Origin: Rhizobium sp. L1K21
GTDB taxonomy: Bacteria; Pseudomonadota; Alphaproteobacteria; Rhizobiales; Rhizobiaceae
NCBI RefSeq assembly: GCF_024055895.1
Contig: NZ_JAMXLE010000003.1
Coordinates: 1-64,000, forward strand
DNA length: 64,000 nt
Direction of reading: 5' to 3'
Below the pieces are notes generated by a model, which worked only from the letters and a program-made list of their open reading frames with translations, searched no databases and had not been told where the DNA came from. Position numbers and translations under genes: made by a program. How positions within the stretch are numbered: position 1 is the first letter of the stretch; every line of letters starts with the position of its first letter. Below are positions 53,235-61,565 of the stretch, one piece after another.

Positions 53235-54413
53235 ATGAGATCGGGCGCTCTAAAGACGAATCAGATTGCAGAAGATTCACAAGTCGAAGAGGCAACAAAG
53301 TTCCTTTTCACCTCAGGCTCGCGTGCCTTGCATGCCCGCGGAATACAGCGCCACATCGCGGCTCCGGCTCGCGGCAGCGAACATCCCGAAAGCATGCTGC
53401 AAATTTCGCTGAAAGCCGCTTTCGCGGAGGCGCAAAGAGCCGGTCAGGCAAACCCCATCGCCATCGGCGCGATCCCCTTCGACATGCGTGAGCCTTCCTG
53501 CCTTTACGTGCCCGAAACATATGAATGGCGGGACCTAGGATCAGATGAAAGCGCATCTGCTGATTTGCAGCCCACCCGGCTGGTGGAGCAGCGCAGCATT
53601 CCCGATGAGGCCGGTTTCAAACGTTCCGTTGAACACGCCATCCTCAACTTCAATCACAGCGACGTTCGCAAGGCCGTCCTGTCGGTAACGCGCGAATTGC
53701 AATTCGATGCGCCGCTGAATGTCGAGCAGCTTCTCGCGAACCTCAGAGCACAAAACAAGCAGGGCTATCAATTTCGTATTCCGCTCGACGATGGAAGCAC
53801 GTTGATCGGCGTCAGTCCCGAGCTGCTGTTGCGGAAGGAAGGAAATCACATCATTTCCAACCCGCTGGCCGGTTCAGCCAGACGCGATAAGGATCCGGCG
53901 CTCGACAGACAGGCAGCCGCAGCACTGGAAGCATCCGAAAAAGATCAGTATGAGCATAGCCTTGTGATCGAGGACATCCGGCGCGTCTTGACGCCGCATT
54001 GCTCGCAGATCAACATTCCCGATGCCCCCTCGCTCATCAACACGGCCACGCTTTGGCACCTTTCTACCCGCATTGAAGGTCAGGTTGCCGATCCGAACGT
54101 AAACGCCATCCAGCTTGCCAGCCTCTTGCATCCGACACCAGCCGTGTGCGGTTACCCGACAGAACAGGCGCACCGGCTCATTCGGTTTGTCGAGCCGTTC
54201 GAGCGCGGCTATTTTGCTGGCATTGTCGGCTGGTGCGATGCTCAGGGCAACGGCGAATGGGTGATTACCATCCGCTGCGGCATGGTGCGCGAGGATACCA
54301 TTCGCCTGTTTGCAGGCGCGGGCATTGTCGATGCCTCCATACCCCAGTCTGAATGGGCAGAGGTGCAGACCAAGCTGCGCACCATGCTGAATGCATGCGG
54401 CATCGCCGCCTGA
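53235..54413 (+). CDS. entC: Isochorismate synthase
   Basis: A 392-residue chorismate-binding enzyme converting chorismate to isochorismate, the first committed DHB step. The conserved core appears in the C-terminal two thirds: GVSPELLLRKEGNHIISNPL, followed by AGSARR; SEKDQYEHSLVIEDIRRVL; LWHLSTRIEG; LHPTPAVCGYPTEQAHRLI, and GYFAGIVGWCDAQGNGEW with FAGAGIV. These supply the Mg2+ and chorismate ligands. ATG 53235 follows AGGAGA. It is the first gene of the rightward entC-E-B-A-D operon, divergent from the Cy-Cy-A NRPS gene across 80 bp. Confidence 0.93.
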   Translation: MRSGALKTNQIAEDSQVEEATKFLFTSGSRALHARGIQRHIAAPARGSEHPESMLQISLKAAFAEAQRAGQANPIAIGAIPFDMREPSCLYVPETYEWRDLGSDESASADLQPTRLVEQRSIPDEAGFKRSVEHAILNFNHSDVRKAVLSVTRELQFDAPLNVEQLLANLRAQNKQGYQFRIPLDDGSTLIGVSPELLLRKEGNHIISNPLAGSARRDKDPALDRQAAAALEASEKDQYEHSLVIEDIRRVLTPHCSQINIPDAPSLINTATLWHLSTRIEGQVADPNVNAIQLASLLHPTPAVCGYPTEQAHRLIRFVEPFERGYFAGIVGWCDAQGNGEWVITIRCGMVREDTIRLFAGAGIVDASIPQSEWAEVQTKLRTMLNACGIAA

Positions 54414-54446
54414 GCAAAATCGTAAATACCAATTCGGATCATTGAG

Positions 54447-56081
54447 ATGACCATCGAATATTCCCGTTGGCCGGAGCCATTCGCCGCACGCTATCGCCAA
54501 AAAGGCTATTGGATCGACGAACCGCTTTCACGCTTGATCGAAAAACCTGCCGCCGAAACACCGGATGCAACGGCAATCATTTGCGGCGAACGGCATTTCA
54601 CCTACGCGCAAGTGAACGAGAAGGCGGATAACTTGGCATTCCGCCTCGCTGCTTCCGGGCTTAGCCACGGCGATACGGCCTTGGTTCAATTGCCCAACGT
54701 GGCGGAGTTTTACATCGTCTTCTTCGCACTTTTGAAGATCGGTGTTGCCCCGCTCAATGCGCTCTTCAGTCACCGCAAGCTCGAGCTCAACGCCTATGCC
54801 GGGCAGATCAAGCCCAAGCTGCTGATTGCATCACGTGAGCATGCCTTGTTTGCCGATGACAGTTTTGTCGAGGCGTTGCGCGAACAGGCACCTGATCTGG
54901 CCACGATCATTTTTCATGGCGAAAAGAACCGCCAAACCAGCCTGGAGCACTGGCTTGAGCCTTCGCAGCGGCAGGAGACGGGCTCCGTTTCGCCAACAGC
55001 AGCTGACGAGGTCGCGTTCTTTCAGCTTTCCGGCGGCAGTACCGGCACACCCAAGCTCATTCCGCGAACGCATAATGATTACGACTACAGCGTGCGGGCC
55101 AGTGCTGAAATCTGTGCGCTGACCCGTGAGAGCCGTTTCCTTTGCTGCCTTCCGGCCGGGCACAATTATCCGCTGAGTTCGCCAGGCGCATTTGGCATCT
55201 TTCACGCGGGCGGCTGCGTCGTGCTGGCAGCAAACCCTGAACCGCTGAATTGCTTCGAGATCATTAAACGCCATCAGGTGAGCATAGCTGCGCTCGTCCC
55301 CTCCGCAGTCATTTTGTGGCTGCAGGCGGCTACCGAGCACCGCGCTTCGCTGGGTTCGCTAAAGCTGTTGCAGGTTGGCGGCGCGAGTTTTGCAGACTCG
55401 TTGGCCCGTCAGGTGCCGGAGGTTCTCGGCTGCAAGCTGCAGCAGGTTTTTGGCATGGCGGAGGGACTGGTCAATTATACCCGGCTGGATGATCCCGATC
55501 ATCTCGTTTTTCAAACGCAGGGCCGCCCCATCAGCCCCGATGACGAAATCAAGATCCTGAGTGAAGACGGCACGCCGGTGGAGGCTGGACAACCCGGCAT
55601 GCTGGCAACGCGGGGCCCCTATACATTCCGCGGATACTACCAGAGCCCTGAACACAACAAGGAGGTTTTCGACGCTGACGGCTTTTATTATTCGGGCGAC
55701 GTGGTTCAGCAGACCGAAGAGGGCTATCTGCGGGTCGTGGGTCGCGTGAAAGATCAGATCAACCGCGGCGGCGAAAAGGTTGCGGCGGAAGAAATCGAGC
55801 ATCTTCTGCTGCTGCATCCCGATGTTGAAAGCGCTGCCCTGGTTGCAATGCAGGACACGCTTCTTGGCGAAAAGAGCTGCGCCTTTGTTGTCAGCAGCAA
55901 CGCAAATCCGAAAGCGCTTCTGCTGAAGCGCCACCTGCTCAACCTCGGCATTGCCGAATACAAGCTGCCAGACCGCATACGATTCATTGATGCATTGCCG
56001 CTGACACCTGTCGGGAAGACCGACAAAAAGAAGCTGCGCATGCTGCTTTCTCAACAGAACGAACACATAAAAACTATCTGA
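54447..56081 (+). CDS. entE: 2,3-dihydroxybenzoate-AMP ligase
   Basis: A 544-residue stand-alone adenylation enzyme that activates DHB and loads it on aryl carrier domains. The P-loop is LSGGSTGTPK (194-203), followed by LIPRTHNDYDYSVRAS as in EntE. PAGHNYPLSSPG contains H239-N240-Y241, the pocket in which the Asn reads the 2-hydroxyl of DHB in DhbE. FGMAEGLVNYTRLDDP, YSGDVV, GRVKDQINRGGEKV and the C-terminal catalytic lysine in TPVGKTDKKK are all present. It lies 33 bp after entC and 10 bp before entB. Confidence 0.95.
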   Translation: MTIEYSRWPEPFAARYRQKGYWIDEPLSRLIEKPAAETPDATAIICGERHFTYAQVNEKADNLAFRLAASGLSHGDTALVQLPNVAEFYIVFFALLKIGVAPLNALFSHRKLELNAYAGQIKPKLLIASREHALFADDSFVEALREQAPDLATIIFHGEKNRQTSLEHWLEPSQRQETGSVSPTAADEVAFFQLSGGSTGTPKLIPRTHNDYDYSVRASAEICALTRESRFLCCLPAGHNYPLSSPGAFGIFHAGGCVVLAANPEPLNCFEIIKRHQVSIAALVPSAVILWLQAATEHRASLGSLKLLQVGGASFADSLARQVPEVLGCKLQQVFGMAEGLVNYTRLDDPDHLVFQTQGRPISPDDEIKILSEDGTPVEAGQPGMLATRGPYTFRGYYQSPEHNKEVFDADGFYYSGDVVQQTEEGYLRVVGRVKDQINRGGEKVAAEEIEHLLLLHPDVESAALVAMQDTLLGEKSCAFVVSSNANPKALLLKRHLLNLGIAEYKLPDRIRFIDALPLTPVGKTDKKKLRMLLSQQNEHIKTI

Positions 56082-56091
56082 GGTACACCCC

Positions 56092-56967
56092 ATGGCTATT
56101 CCCAAAATCGCCGATTATTCCATGCCGCAGCCAGAGACCTTTCCGGCCAACAAAACCTCTTGGCAGCCGGATGCAAAGCGCTCTGTGCTGCTGATCCACG
56201 ACATGCAGCGCTATTTCCTGCGCTTCTACGGTGAAGACAGCGCCCTGATGAAGACGCTTGTCGATAATTTGGTGCGCTTGCGCAAATGGGCGAATGAAAA
56301 TGACGTGCCAGTGGTCTATACCGCCCAGCCGCATGATCAGCCGGCTGGCGACCGTGCGCTCCTGAACGATATGTGGGGTCCAGGGCTGACCCAGGCCGAC
56401 CCCGCGCTCCAAGGCATTGTGGATGAACTTCTTCCTTCAGAGGCGGACATTGTCCTGACGAAGTGGCGCTATAGCGCTTTCAAACGCTCCGATCTCCTCG
56501 AGCGCATGCAGAAATGGGGCCGGGATCAGATTATCATTGGCGGCGTTTACGCCCATATCGGCTGCATGGTCACGGCCGTGGAAGCGTTCATGAGCGACAT
56601 CCAGCCTTTCGTCGTTGGCGATGCTCTGGCGGACTTCTCCCAAGGGGAGCATGAAATGGCTCTCAAATATGTGGCAACACGATGCGGCTCCGTTGTTTCA
56701 GCGGCCAGCCTGACGGGAAATGAAAGTGCAAATGCCGAGACAAGCCGCACCTGGCTTGAGGCGCGTGTTCTAAAGCTTGTCGAAGACGAGCCCGAACTCG
56801 ATCCTGATGAGAACCTCATTCTCTATGGACTCGATTCACTGCAGGTGATGGTCCTGGCATCGGAATTGAAGGAACGGGGAATCACAGTCAGCTTCGAAGA
56901 GCTGGCGAAAACACCGACGCTGAATGGCTGGTGGTCGCTCATCGAATCCAAGCGCATGGCAGCCTGA
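56092..56967 (+). CDS. entB: Isochorismatase with C-terminal aryl carrier domain
   Basis: A 291-residue two-domain protein. Residues 1 to ~205 are the isochorismatase fold (SVLLIHDMQRYFLRF with D37, LTKWRYSAF with K124, GGVYAHIGCM), turning isochorismate into 2,3-dihydro-2,3-DHB and pyruvate. Residues ~220-288 are the ArCP, with YGLDSLQVM and phosphopantetheine Ser249. It follows entE by 10 bp and precedes entA by 3 bp. As in VibB, the ArCP should present DHB both to the Cy domains and to the VibH-like enzyme. Confidence 0.95.
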   Translation: MAIPKIADYSMPQPETFPANKTSWQPDAKRSVLLIHDMQRYFLRFYGEDSALMKTLVDNLVRLRKWANENDVPVVYTAQPHDQPAGDRALLNDMWGPGLTQADPALQGIVDELLPSEADIVLTKWRYSAFKRSDLLERMQKWGRDQIIIGGVYAHIGCMVTAVEAFMSDIQPFVVGDALADFSQGEHEMALKYVATRCGSVVSAASLTGNESANAETSRTWLEARVLKLVEDEPELDPDENLILYGLDSLQVMVLASELKERGITVSFEELAKTPTLNGWWSLIESKRMAA

Positions 56968-56970
56968 GCC

Positions 56971-57726
56971 ATGACGCAGCGGAGATTTGAAAACAAGCGG
57001 GTACTGGTCACCGGTGCAGCGGCCGGTATAGGCCGGCGCATAGCCGAACAGTTTCATGCCGAAGGCGCGGACGTTACCGGGTTGGATAGCAACATTGATG
57101 TCCCCGCCCCGCAGTACCGTCTGCTGAAGGCAGATGTGTCCAGTCCGGACAGTATCTCAGCCGTCACCGCGCAGTTGAAAGGCGAAGCGGTCCAGCTTGA
57201 TGTCTTAGTAAACGCGGCAGGCGTCCTCCGGCTTGGATCTGCCGAGGAACTGAGCGTGGACGATTGGAAAGCCTGCATGGATGTGAACGCATTCGGGACG
57301 TTCAATGTATTGCGGCACTGGATACCCACCTTCAAGGCCCAGCGTCACGGCGCCATCGTCAACATCGCCTCCAACGCGGCACACGTGCCGCGCACCGGCA
57401 TGACCGCCTATTGCGCCTCGAAGGCGGCGGTGGCAAGCCTCAGCCATTGCGTGGGCCTGGAGCTTGCTCCCTTCGGCGTTCGCTGCAACGTGGTTTCGCC
57501 CGGCTCGACGGATACCCCCATGCTGGCTGGAATGCTTGAGGATGAGAAAGCACGCCAACGGCTGATTTCCGGTCTCCCGGAACAATTCAAGCTCGGCATT
57601 CCGCTGGGGAAGATCGCAACACCTGAGGAGATCGCCAACACGGTCCTGTTTCTCGCTTGCGACCAGGCAAGCCATATCACCCTGCAGGACATTGTCGTCG
57701 ATGGCGGGGCAACACTGGCCGCCTGA
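56971..57726 (+). CDS. entA: 2,3-dihydro-2,3-dihydroxybenzoate dehydrogenase
   Basis: A 251-residue short-chain dehydrogenase completing DHB synthesis by NAD-dependent oxidation. The Rossmann motif VLVTGAAAGIGRRIAEQFHA, the NAAGVLRLG stretch, IVNIASNAAHVPRTGMTAY with the YCASK catalytic Tyr-Lys, and the C-terminal DIVVDGGATL are intact. The short 251-residue length and the position directly after entB are typical of EntA/DhbA. Its stop overlaps the start of entD by one base (TGATG). Confidence 0.92.
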   Translation: MTQRRFENKRVLVTGAAAGIGRRIAEQFHAEGADVTGLDSNIDVPAPQYRLLKADVSSPDSISAVTAQLKGEAVQLDVLVNAAGVLRLGSAEELSVDDWKACMDVNAFGTFNVLRHWIPTFKAQRHGAIVNIASNAAHVPRTGMTAYCASKAAVASLSHCVGLELAPFGVRCNVVSPGSTDTPMLAGMLEDEKARQRLISGLPEQFKLGIPLGKIATPEEIANTVLFLACDQASHITLQDIVVDGGATLAA

Positions 57727-58508
57727 TGAAGGGTGCTTGCGCATTATCGACGTGGCCTTGCCGGACCACCCCGTTTCATGGCTTGAAATGCAAACAGCAT
57801 GACGGCCTCGTTGAACTTGTTGGTATTGCTGAGGACTGCGCCTGTTTTGCGCAGCAATTTTGCTGGTGTGCGCATTGCAGCCAACGTCTCCAACCCCTTC
57901 CAGGTGTCGCTCCATCGACAATCGGACGCATGCGCGCACGCCGACGCGCCGAATTTGTCGCAGGCCGGCTCTGCGCAATTCAATCTCTCAAATCCTTGAA
58001 TTCACCGGCGACCGCGCCCGCAGAAGGGCCGGACCGTGCGCCCGTGTGGCCCGACAACATCATCGGCTCCATCACGCATTCCGGCCATTGGGCGTTATCC
58101 ATTGCCGCTGGTCGTCAGCATTATTCAGGCATAGGCGTTGATCTGGAGGAACAATTGAGTGCACAGAGCGCGGCGGAAATTCGCGCGCAAGTGTTCTCCG
58201 AATGGGAACGTCAGCGGTTTGGAATTGATGTTGATGCATCGCTCACAGGCTTGGCTTTTTCGGCAAAAGAAAGTCTCTTCAAGGCGCTCTATCCGATCAC
58301 GCGCCAGCATTTTGGTTTTCACGCAGCACACATTGTGGACAAGCCACGGAATGGATTTATGCAGTTGCGGCTTGATGTTGACCTGGATCCACAGTTTCGC
58401 AAAGGCCGCCAGTTCGACGTCCAATATGACTATTTTGGAGATCGTCTTCTGACGTGGATTTTGGTTGGGAAAACCCGGACAAACACCTCACATACCAATG
58501 ACCGATGA
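57726..58508 (+). CDS. entD: 4'-phosphopantetheinyl transferase, EntD type
   Basis: A 260-residue Sfp/EntD-family transferase, converting the carrier proteins of the pathway to holo form. Motifs are PSTIGRMRARRRAEFVAGRL, WPDNIIGSITHSGHWALS, GVDLEE (137-142, Mg2+ ligands) and AFSAKESLFKALYP (177-190). The start at 57726 overlaps the entA stop (TGATG); a start further upstream would lie inside entA. Oddity: the first 55 residues hold eight or more cysteines (for example CACFAQQFCWCAHC), uncommon for EntD; either a real feature or a poorly conserved N-terminus. Last gene of the entCEBAD operon. Confidence 0.9.
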   Translation: MKGACALSTWPCRTTPFHGLKCKQHDGLVELVGIAEDCACFAQQFCWCAHCSQRLQPLPGVAPSTIGRMRARRRAEFVAGRLCAIQSLKSLNSPATAPAEGPDRAPVWPDNIIGSITHSGHWALSIAAGRQHYSGIGVDLEEQLSAQSAAEIRAQVFSEWERQRFGIDVDASLTGLAFSAKESLFKALYPITRQHFGFHAAHIVDKPRNGFMQLRLDVDLDPQFRKGRQFDVQYDYFGDRLLTWILVGKTRTNTSHTNDR

Positions 58509-58846
58509 TAAGAAACCGTATGACCGGAGCGCTTGAGCGGTCGCCAAAAGCCGCAAAGTGCCGTCAGCGACACCACCGGAAAGAAGGTGCTCACCACGCC
58601 CAACAGGCATAGGGCACCACCGGCGGCGCGGCGTATGTGAAGGGCTCCCGAAAAAGAGCTTTTCATGACGACCAGAATTCAGCTGCCGGCGGCGACGCAG
58701 AGACGTCAGGCACGGTAGCAAGGTCGAAGCCGGCCATGAAAGCCGCCCCGGGTGAGGAAGCCGTCCACCCATCCGGTCTATCCCGATCAAATTGTGCAAC
58801 GCTATCGGGCAAAAATTCCGCGACCAGCGTGCTGATATCCCATTAT
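58509..58846. other. Non-coding gap between siderophore and catabolic clusters
   Basis: No convincing gene. A short hairpin (GACCG 58522-58526, CGGTC 58538-58542) after entD may help end transcription. A leftward open frame (58430-58666) encodes a hydrophobic stretch (GALCLLGVVSTFFPVVSLTA) that faintly recalls small DUF454-type membrane proteins. It overlaps entD antisense and lacks other support, so it is at most a remnant. Confidence 0.4.
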
Positions 58847-58866
58847 TTGGTTGAACAAACAACTAA
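58847..58866. promoter_or_regulatory. Candidate operator upstream of VOC gene (copy 1)
   Basis: TTGGTTGAACAAACAACTAA is a 6-bp imperfect inverted repeat (TTGGTT/AACTAA) with an 8-bp spacer. It matches 14 of 20 positions of the repeat at 61452-61471. It overlaps a plausible -35 (TTGAAC 58851-58856) that is 16 bp from TATTTA (58873-58878), a layout expected for repression. The regulator would lie outside the window. Confidence 0.5.
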
Positions 58867-58913
58867 TTATGTTATTTAGAACCGAAAGCGTTTGCGGATA
58901 CAGGGAGTTGGCA

Positions 58914-59837
58914 ATGAAGATTATCGGACCAGATCAGGTCTATTTTGGCGTTGACGATCTGAATGCCTGTCGTACATTTTTGACCGATTACGGGCTTCGT
59001 GAAAACGCTCCGGGCTATTTTGAAGCGCTCGACGGCACGGGCTGTCAAATTCTCAAACGCGACGATCCAAGTCTTCCCGAAGCGCTGCCGACAGCGACCT
59101 TGTTGCGCAAGACGGTATATGGCTGTGTCGACCAGAACACGGTTGAGGAAATCGCAGCCGAGCTTGAGAAGGACCGCGAAGTCAAACGTCTGGAAGATGG
59201 CTCCATTGAGGCCAAGGACGACGCCGGCTTTGTATTGGGCTTTCAGGTGACAATCCGGCGCGATATCAAGCTTGTGGCAGAGCGGGTGAATTCCCCCGGC
59301 GCTGAACCCGCGCGGTTGGAAAACGATGTCGCGGCAGATCCGAATGGAGAAGCTCTACCGCGCACCCTTAGCCACGTTGTCTATTTCGTACCCGACGTCG
59401 AAAAGGCAGAAGCCTTCTATGTCAACAGATTGAAGTTTGTGGAAACGGATCGCTTCATCCAGGCCGGTCCCTTCCTTCGTCCGGGGGCCTGCCGCGACCA
59501 TCACACACTCTTCCTCATCCACACGCCACCACATATGCAGGGCCTCGAACATATCGCGTTTCACATGCAGGGGCCGACGGACCTGATGCTTGCGGGAAGC
59601 CGCATGGTGCAAAAGGGATACGAGAGTTTTTGGGGACCTGGCCGCCACCAGCTCGGTTCGAACTGGTTCTGGTACTTCAACTCACCGCTGGCAACGCATT
59701 TCGAATTCGATGCGGACATGGACCTGCATGATGACAACTGGGTCTCGCGTCACGTCGACCTCAACGCAGCGAATTCGCAGCTTTTCCTGTTCGAAAATCG
59801 CGAAAAATGGTCTCCTGGGCCACCTCCCGAAGGTTGA
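58914..59837 (+). CDS. Two-domain VOC protein, extradiol dioxygenase-like
   Basis: A 307-residue protein with two vicinal-oxygen-chelate modules (about 5-115 and 150-290), the architecture of type I extradiol ring-cleavage dioxygenases. In the C-terminal module the 2-His-1-carboxylate set is visible: H154 in TLSHVVYFV, H213 in GLEHIAFHM, E264 in THFEFDADMD. It likely cleaves a catechol- or hydroquinone-like ring with Fe(II) or Mn(II), but a glyoxalase-like or hydratase role cannot be excluded. ATG 58914 follows AGGGAG; the longer frame runs through the promoter. It is followed 37 bp later by an SDR gene. Confidence 0.82.
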   Translation: MKIIGPDQVYFGVDDLNACRTFLTDYGLRENAPGYFEALDGTGCQILKRDDPSLPEALPTATLLRKTVYGCVDQNTVEEIAAELEKDREVKRLEDGSIEAKDDAGFVLGFQVTIRRDIKLVAERVNSPGAEPARLENDVAADPNGEALPRTLSHVVYFVPDVEKAEAFYVNRLKFVETDRFIQAGPFLRPGACRDHHTLFLIHTPPHMQGLEHIAFHMQGPTDLMLAGSRMVQKGYESFWGPGRHQLGSNWFWYFNSPLATHFEFDADMDLHDDNWVSRHVDLNAANSQLFLFENREKWSPGPPPEG

Positions 59838-59874
59838 TCGCTACCTTGCCGCGGGTCAGTAAAAGGATAATAAA

Positions 59875-60624
59875 ATGTCTGAACGCTTGAAGGGAAAGCG
59901 CGCCATAGTGACTGGAGCCGGTCGCGGAATTGGCCGCAAGATAGCGTTAATGTATGCTTCCGAGGGTTGTGAAGTTCTTGCCTGCGACATTGATGGTGCA
60001 GCGCTTCGCAAGCTGGCCGACCATGATCCCATGATCGCCGTCCAGAAGGCGGACCTGACGACAGAAGATGGCGCGGCAACGCTTGCGGTGTCTGCGGCAG
60101 GGCGTTTTGCCGGTGTTGTCGACATTCTGGTCAATGCCGCGGCAATCGTTCGCTTCGCGCCGATCAAGGAAATGACCTATGGCGATTGGAAAACAACGAC
60201 CAGTGGCGAAATCGATTCCGTATTTCTGGTGACCCGAGCCATGTGGCCCCTGCTCGAAAGAAGTGGAAGGGCTTCCATCATCAATTTCAGCTCGGCCAAC
60301 GCCCATGTGGCGTTAAAGGGTCTACCGGCCATTGCTCACACCGCAGGCAAAGGTGCGGTCATGGCCATGACCCGCCAGATGGCGATGGAAGGCGGCCCAT
60401 CAGGGATTCGCGCCAACTCGATTGCGCCTGGCTTCACCGTTACGGAAGAAACGGAACAACATCTTGATACGCCATTGATGGTGAATGTTCGCGAGAAGCT
60501 GATGGTCGATCGCCTCGGCACGTCAGAAGATATCGGCTACCTGGCTATTTACCTCGGGTCAGACGAAAGCGGCTACGTGACCGGCGCTGATATTTGCATC
60601 GATGGCGGAGCAACGGCCTGGTAG
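59875..60624 (+). CDS. Short-chain dehydrogenase/reductase with His at the Tyr position
   Basis: A 249-residue SDR. The cofactor motif AIVTGAGRGIGRKIALMYAS, acidic D38 region (ACDID, suggesting NAD), NAAAIV and the C-terminal ADICIDGGATAW are standard. The catalytic YxxxK appears as HTAGK: His155 replaces the proton-relay tyrosine while Lys159 remains. The flanking AHTAGKGAVMAMTRQMAMEG looks well conserved, so this is not a sequencing-type accident. The protein may belong to an SDR subgroup with altered chemistry or be non-catalytic. It lies 37 bp after the VOC gene on the same strand. Confidence 0.85.
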   Translation: MSERLKGKRAIVTGAGRGIGRKIALMYASEGCEVLACDIDGAALRKLADHDPMIAVQKADLTTEDGAATLAVSAAGRFAGVVDILVNAAAIVRFAPIKEMTYGDWKTTTSGEIDSVFLVTRAMWPLLERSGRASIINFSSANAHVALKGLPAIAHTAGKGAVMAMTRQMAMEGGPSGIRANSIAPGFTVTEETEQHLDTPLMVNVREKLMVDRLGTSEDIGYLAIYLGSDESGYVTGADICIDGGATAW

Positions 60625-60634
60625 GCTGCGCCCA

Positions 60635-61402
60635 TCAACTGCCATCATGAATTAACGTACCTCCATCAACCACTATCGTCTGACCTGTAACGAAAGCACC
60701 CCCAGGACTTGCAAGCCAGAGTGCGGTGGCGGCAATTTCGGCGGCTTCGCCCACGCGCCGGAGCGGCGTAGCTTGAAGCCGGCGCTCCATGAATTCCTGA
60801 TTCGCCATCAAGCCTTCAGCGAAGGGCGTTCTGATCAAGCCAGGCGCAATCGCGTTCGCGCGTATGTTTTTCGGGCCATGGGCGACAGCAATATTGCGCG
60901 CCAGTTGAGCCAGCGCCGCCTTTGACATGGAATAGGTCGCTATCGACTTGTTGCCTCGCAAAGCGCTAAGGCTCGCCATGAAGATGAGCGACCCCCCTCC
61001 TAGCACTTCCATTCCCGGAAGGAGCGCACTCGAAATCCAGGTTGCCGCATGCAGATTAACGTCGAAGACACGCAGATAGTCTACTTCATTCAGTTCTGAA
61101 ATCCCGGATAAAGGCCCCTCTATCCCGGCGTTGGAAACGAGAATATCCACCTTGCCCAAGGCATCTTCTGCCGTACTGGCAAGTGTAACTGCCGCCTGGC
61201 GCGTGGAGATATCGGCAGGAAGGCCGACGGCACCGATACTGCTCGCGACGCTTTCGACTTCTTCAGACCTGTTTCCGGCGATCGCCACCTTCGCCCCAGC
61301 GTCAATAAAGGCCTTTGCAATGGCAAGGCCGATCCCGCTTGATCCCCCGGTTATGAGCGCGCATTTTCCGCTCAGGTCGAACATTTCAGTTGCTTTCATC
61401 AT
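60635..61402 (-). CDS. Short-chain dehydrogenase/reductase
   Basis: A 255-residue classical SDR. It has ALITGGSSGIGLAIAKAFID (Rossmann), AIAGNRSEE after the second strand, VSNAGIEGPL, SLIFMASLSALRG and the intact catalytic TYSMSK (YxxxK), ending QTIVVDGGTL. The ATG at 61402 has AAGGGGG just upstream; an ATG one codon later is equivalent. It converges on the His-variant SDR, with only 10 bp between stops, and is divergent from the FAD monooxygenase. The substrate is unknown, presumably an intermediate of the same pathway. Confidence 0.87.
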   Translation of the reverse strand: MMKATEMFDLSGKCALITGGSSGIGLAIAKAFIDAGAKVAIAGNRSEEVESVASSIGAVGLPADISTRQAAVTLASTAEDALGKVDILVSNAGIEGPLSGISELNEVDYLRVFDVNLHAATWISSALLPGMEVLGGGSLIFMASLSALRGNKSIATYSMSKAALAQLARNIAVAHGPKNIRANAIAPGLIRTPFAEGLMANQEFMERRLQATPLRRVGEAAEIAATALWLASPGGAFVTGQTIVVDGGTLIHDGS

Positions 61403-61451
61403 TTGCCCCCTTGGCTTCGCAAGCAAGCTTGCTTGCCAGGTCCATTCGTAA

Positions 61452-61471
61452 TAGGTTGAACGTACGACCTA
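61452..61471. promoter_or_regulatory. Candidate operator in SDR/monooxygenase divergent gap (copy 2)
   Basis: TAGGTTGAACGTACGACCTA has 6-bp arms (TAGGTT/GACCTA, five of six paired) and an 8-bp spacer. It shares the GGTTGAAC core and overall 14 of 20 bases with the site at 58847-58866. It stands between two divergent genes of the catabolic cluster and could control both. Confidence 0.5.
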
Positions 61472-61565
61472 CTAGTGTGTCGATAGAATTACAACGCGCA
61501 GAGGCACCTGCCAAGACAAATTGTTTTGCTGCAGGAAGATTGAACACCCAACGGGAGGAAATAGG

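Noticed and set aside
53155-53298. N-terminal extension of the Cy-Cy-A NRPS frame
   Set aside because: The added residues are unlike any Cy domain and the extension would overlap the start of entC, which has a good AGGAGA site; the conserved start MRDLTQMQAAYWVGR begins at 53154 (or 53181).
58430-58666. Small hydrophobic leftward frame resembling a DUF454-like protein
   Set aside because: Overlaps entD antisense, no ribosome-binding site, and only a faint resemblance over about 20 residues.
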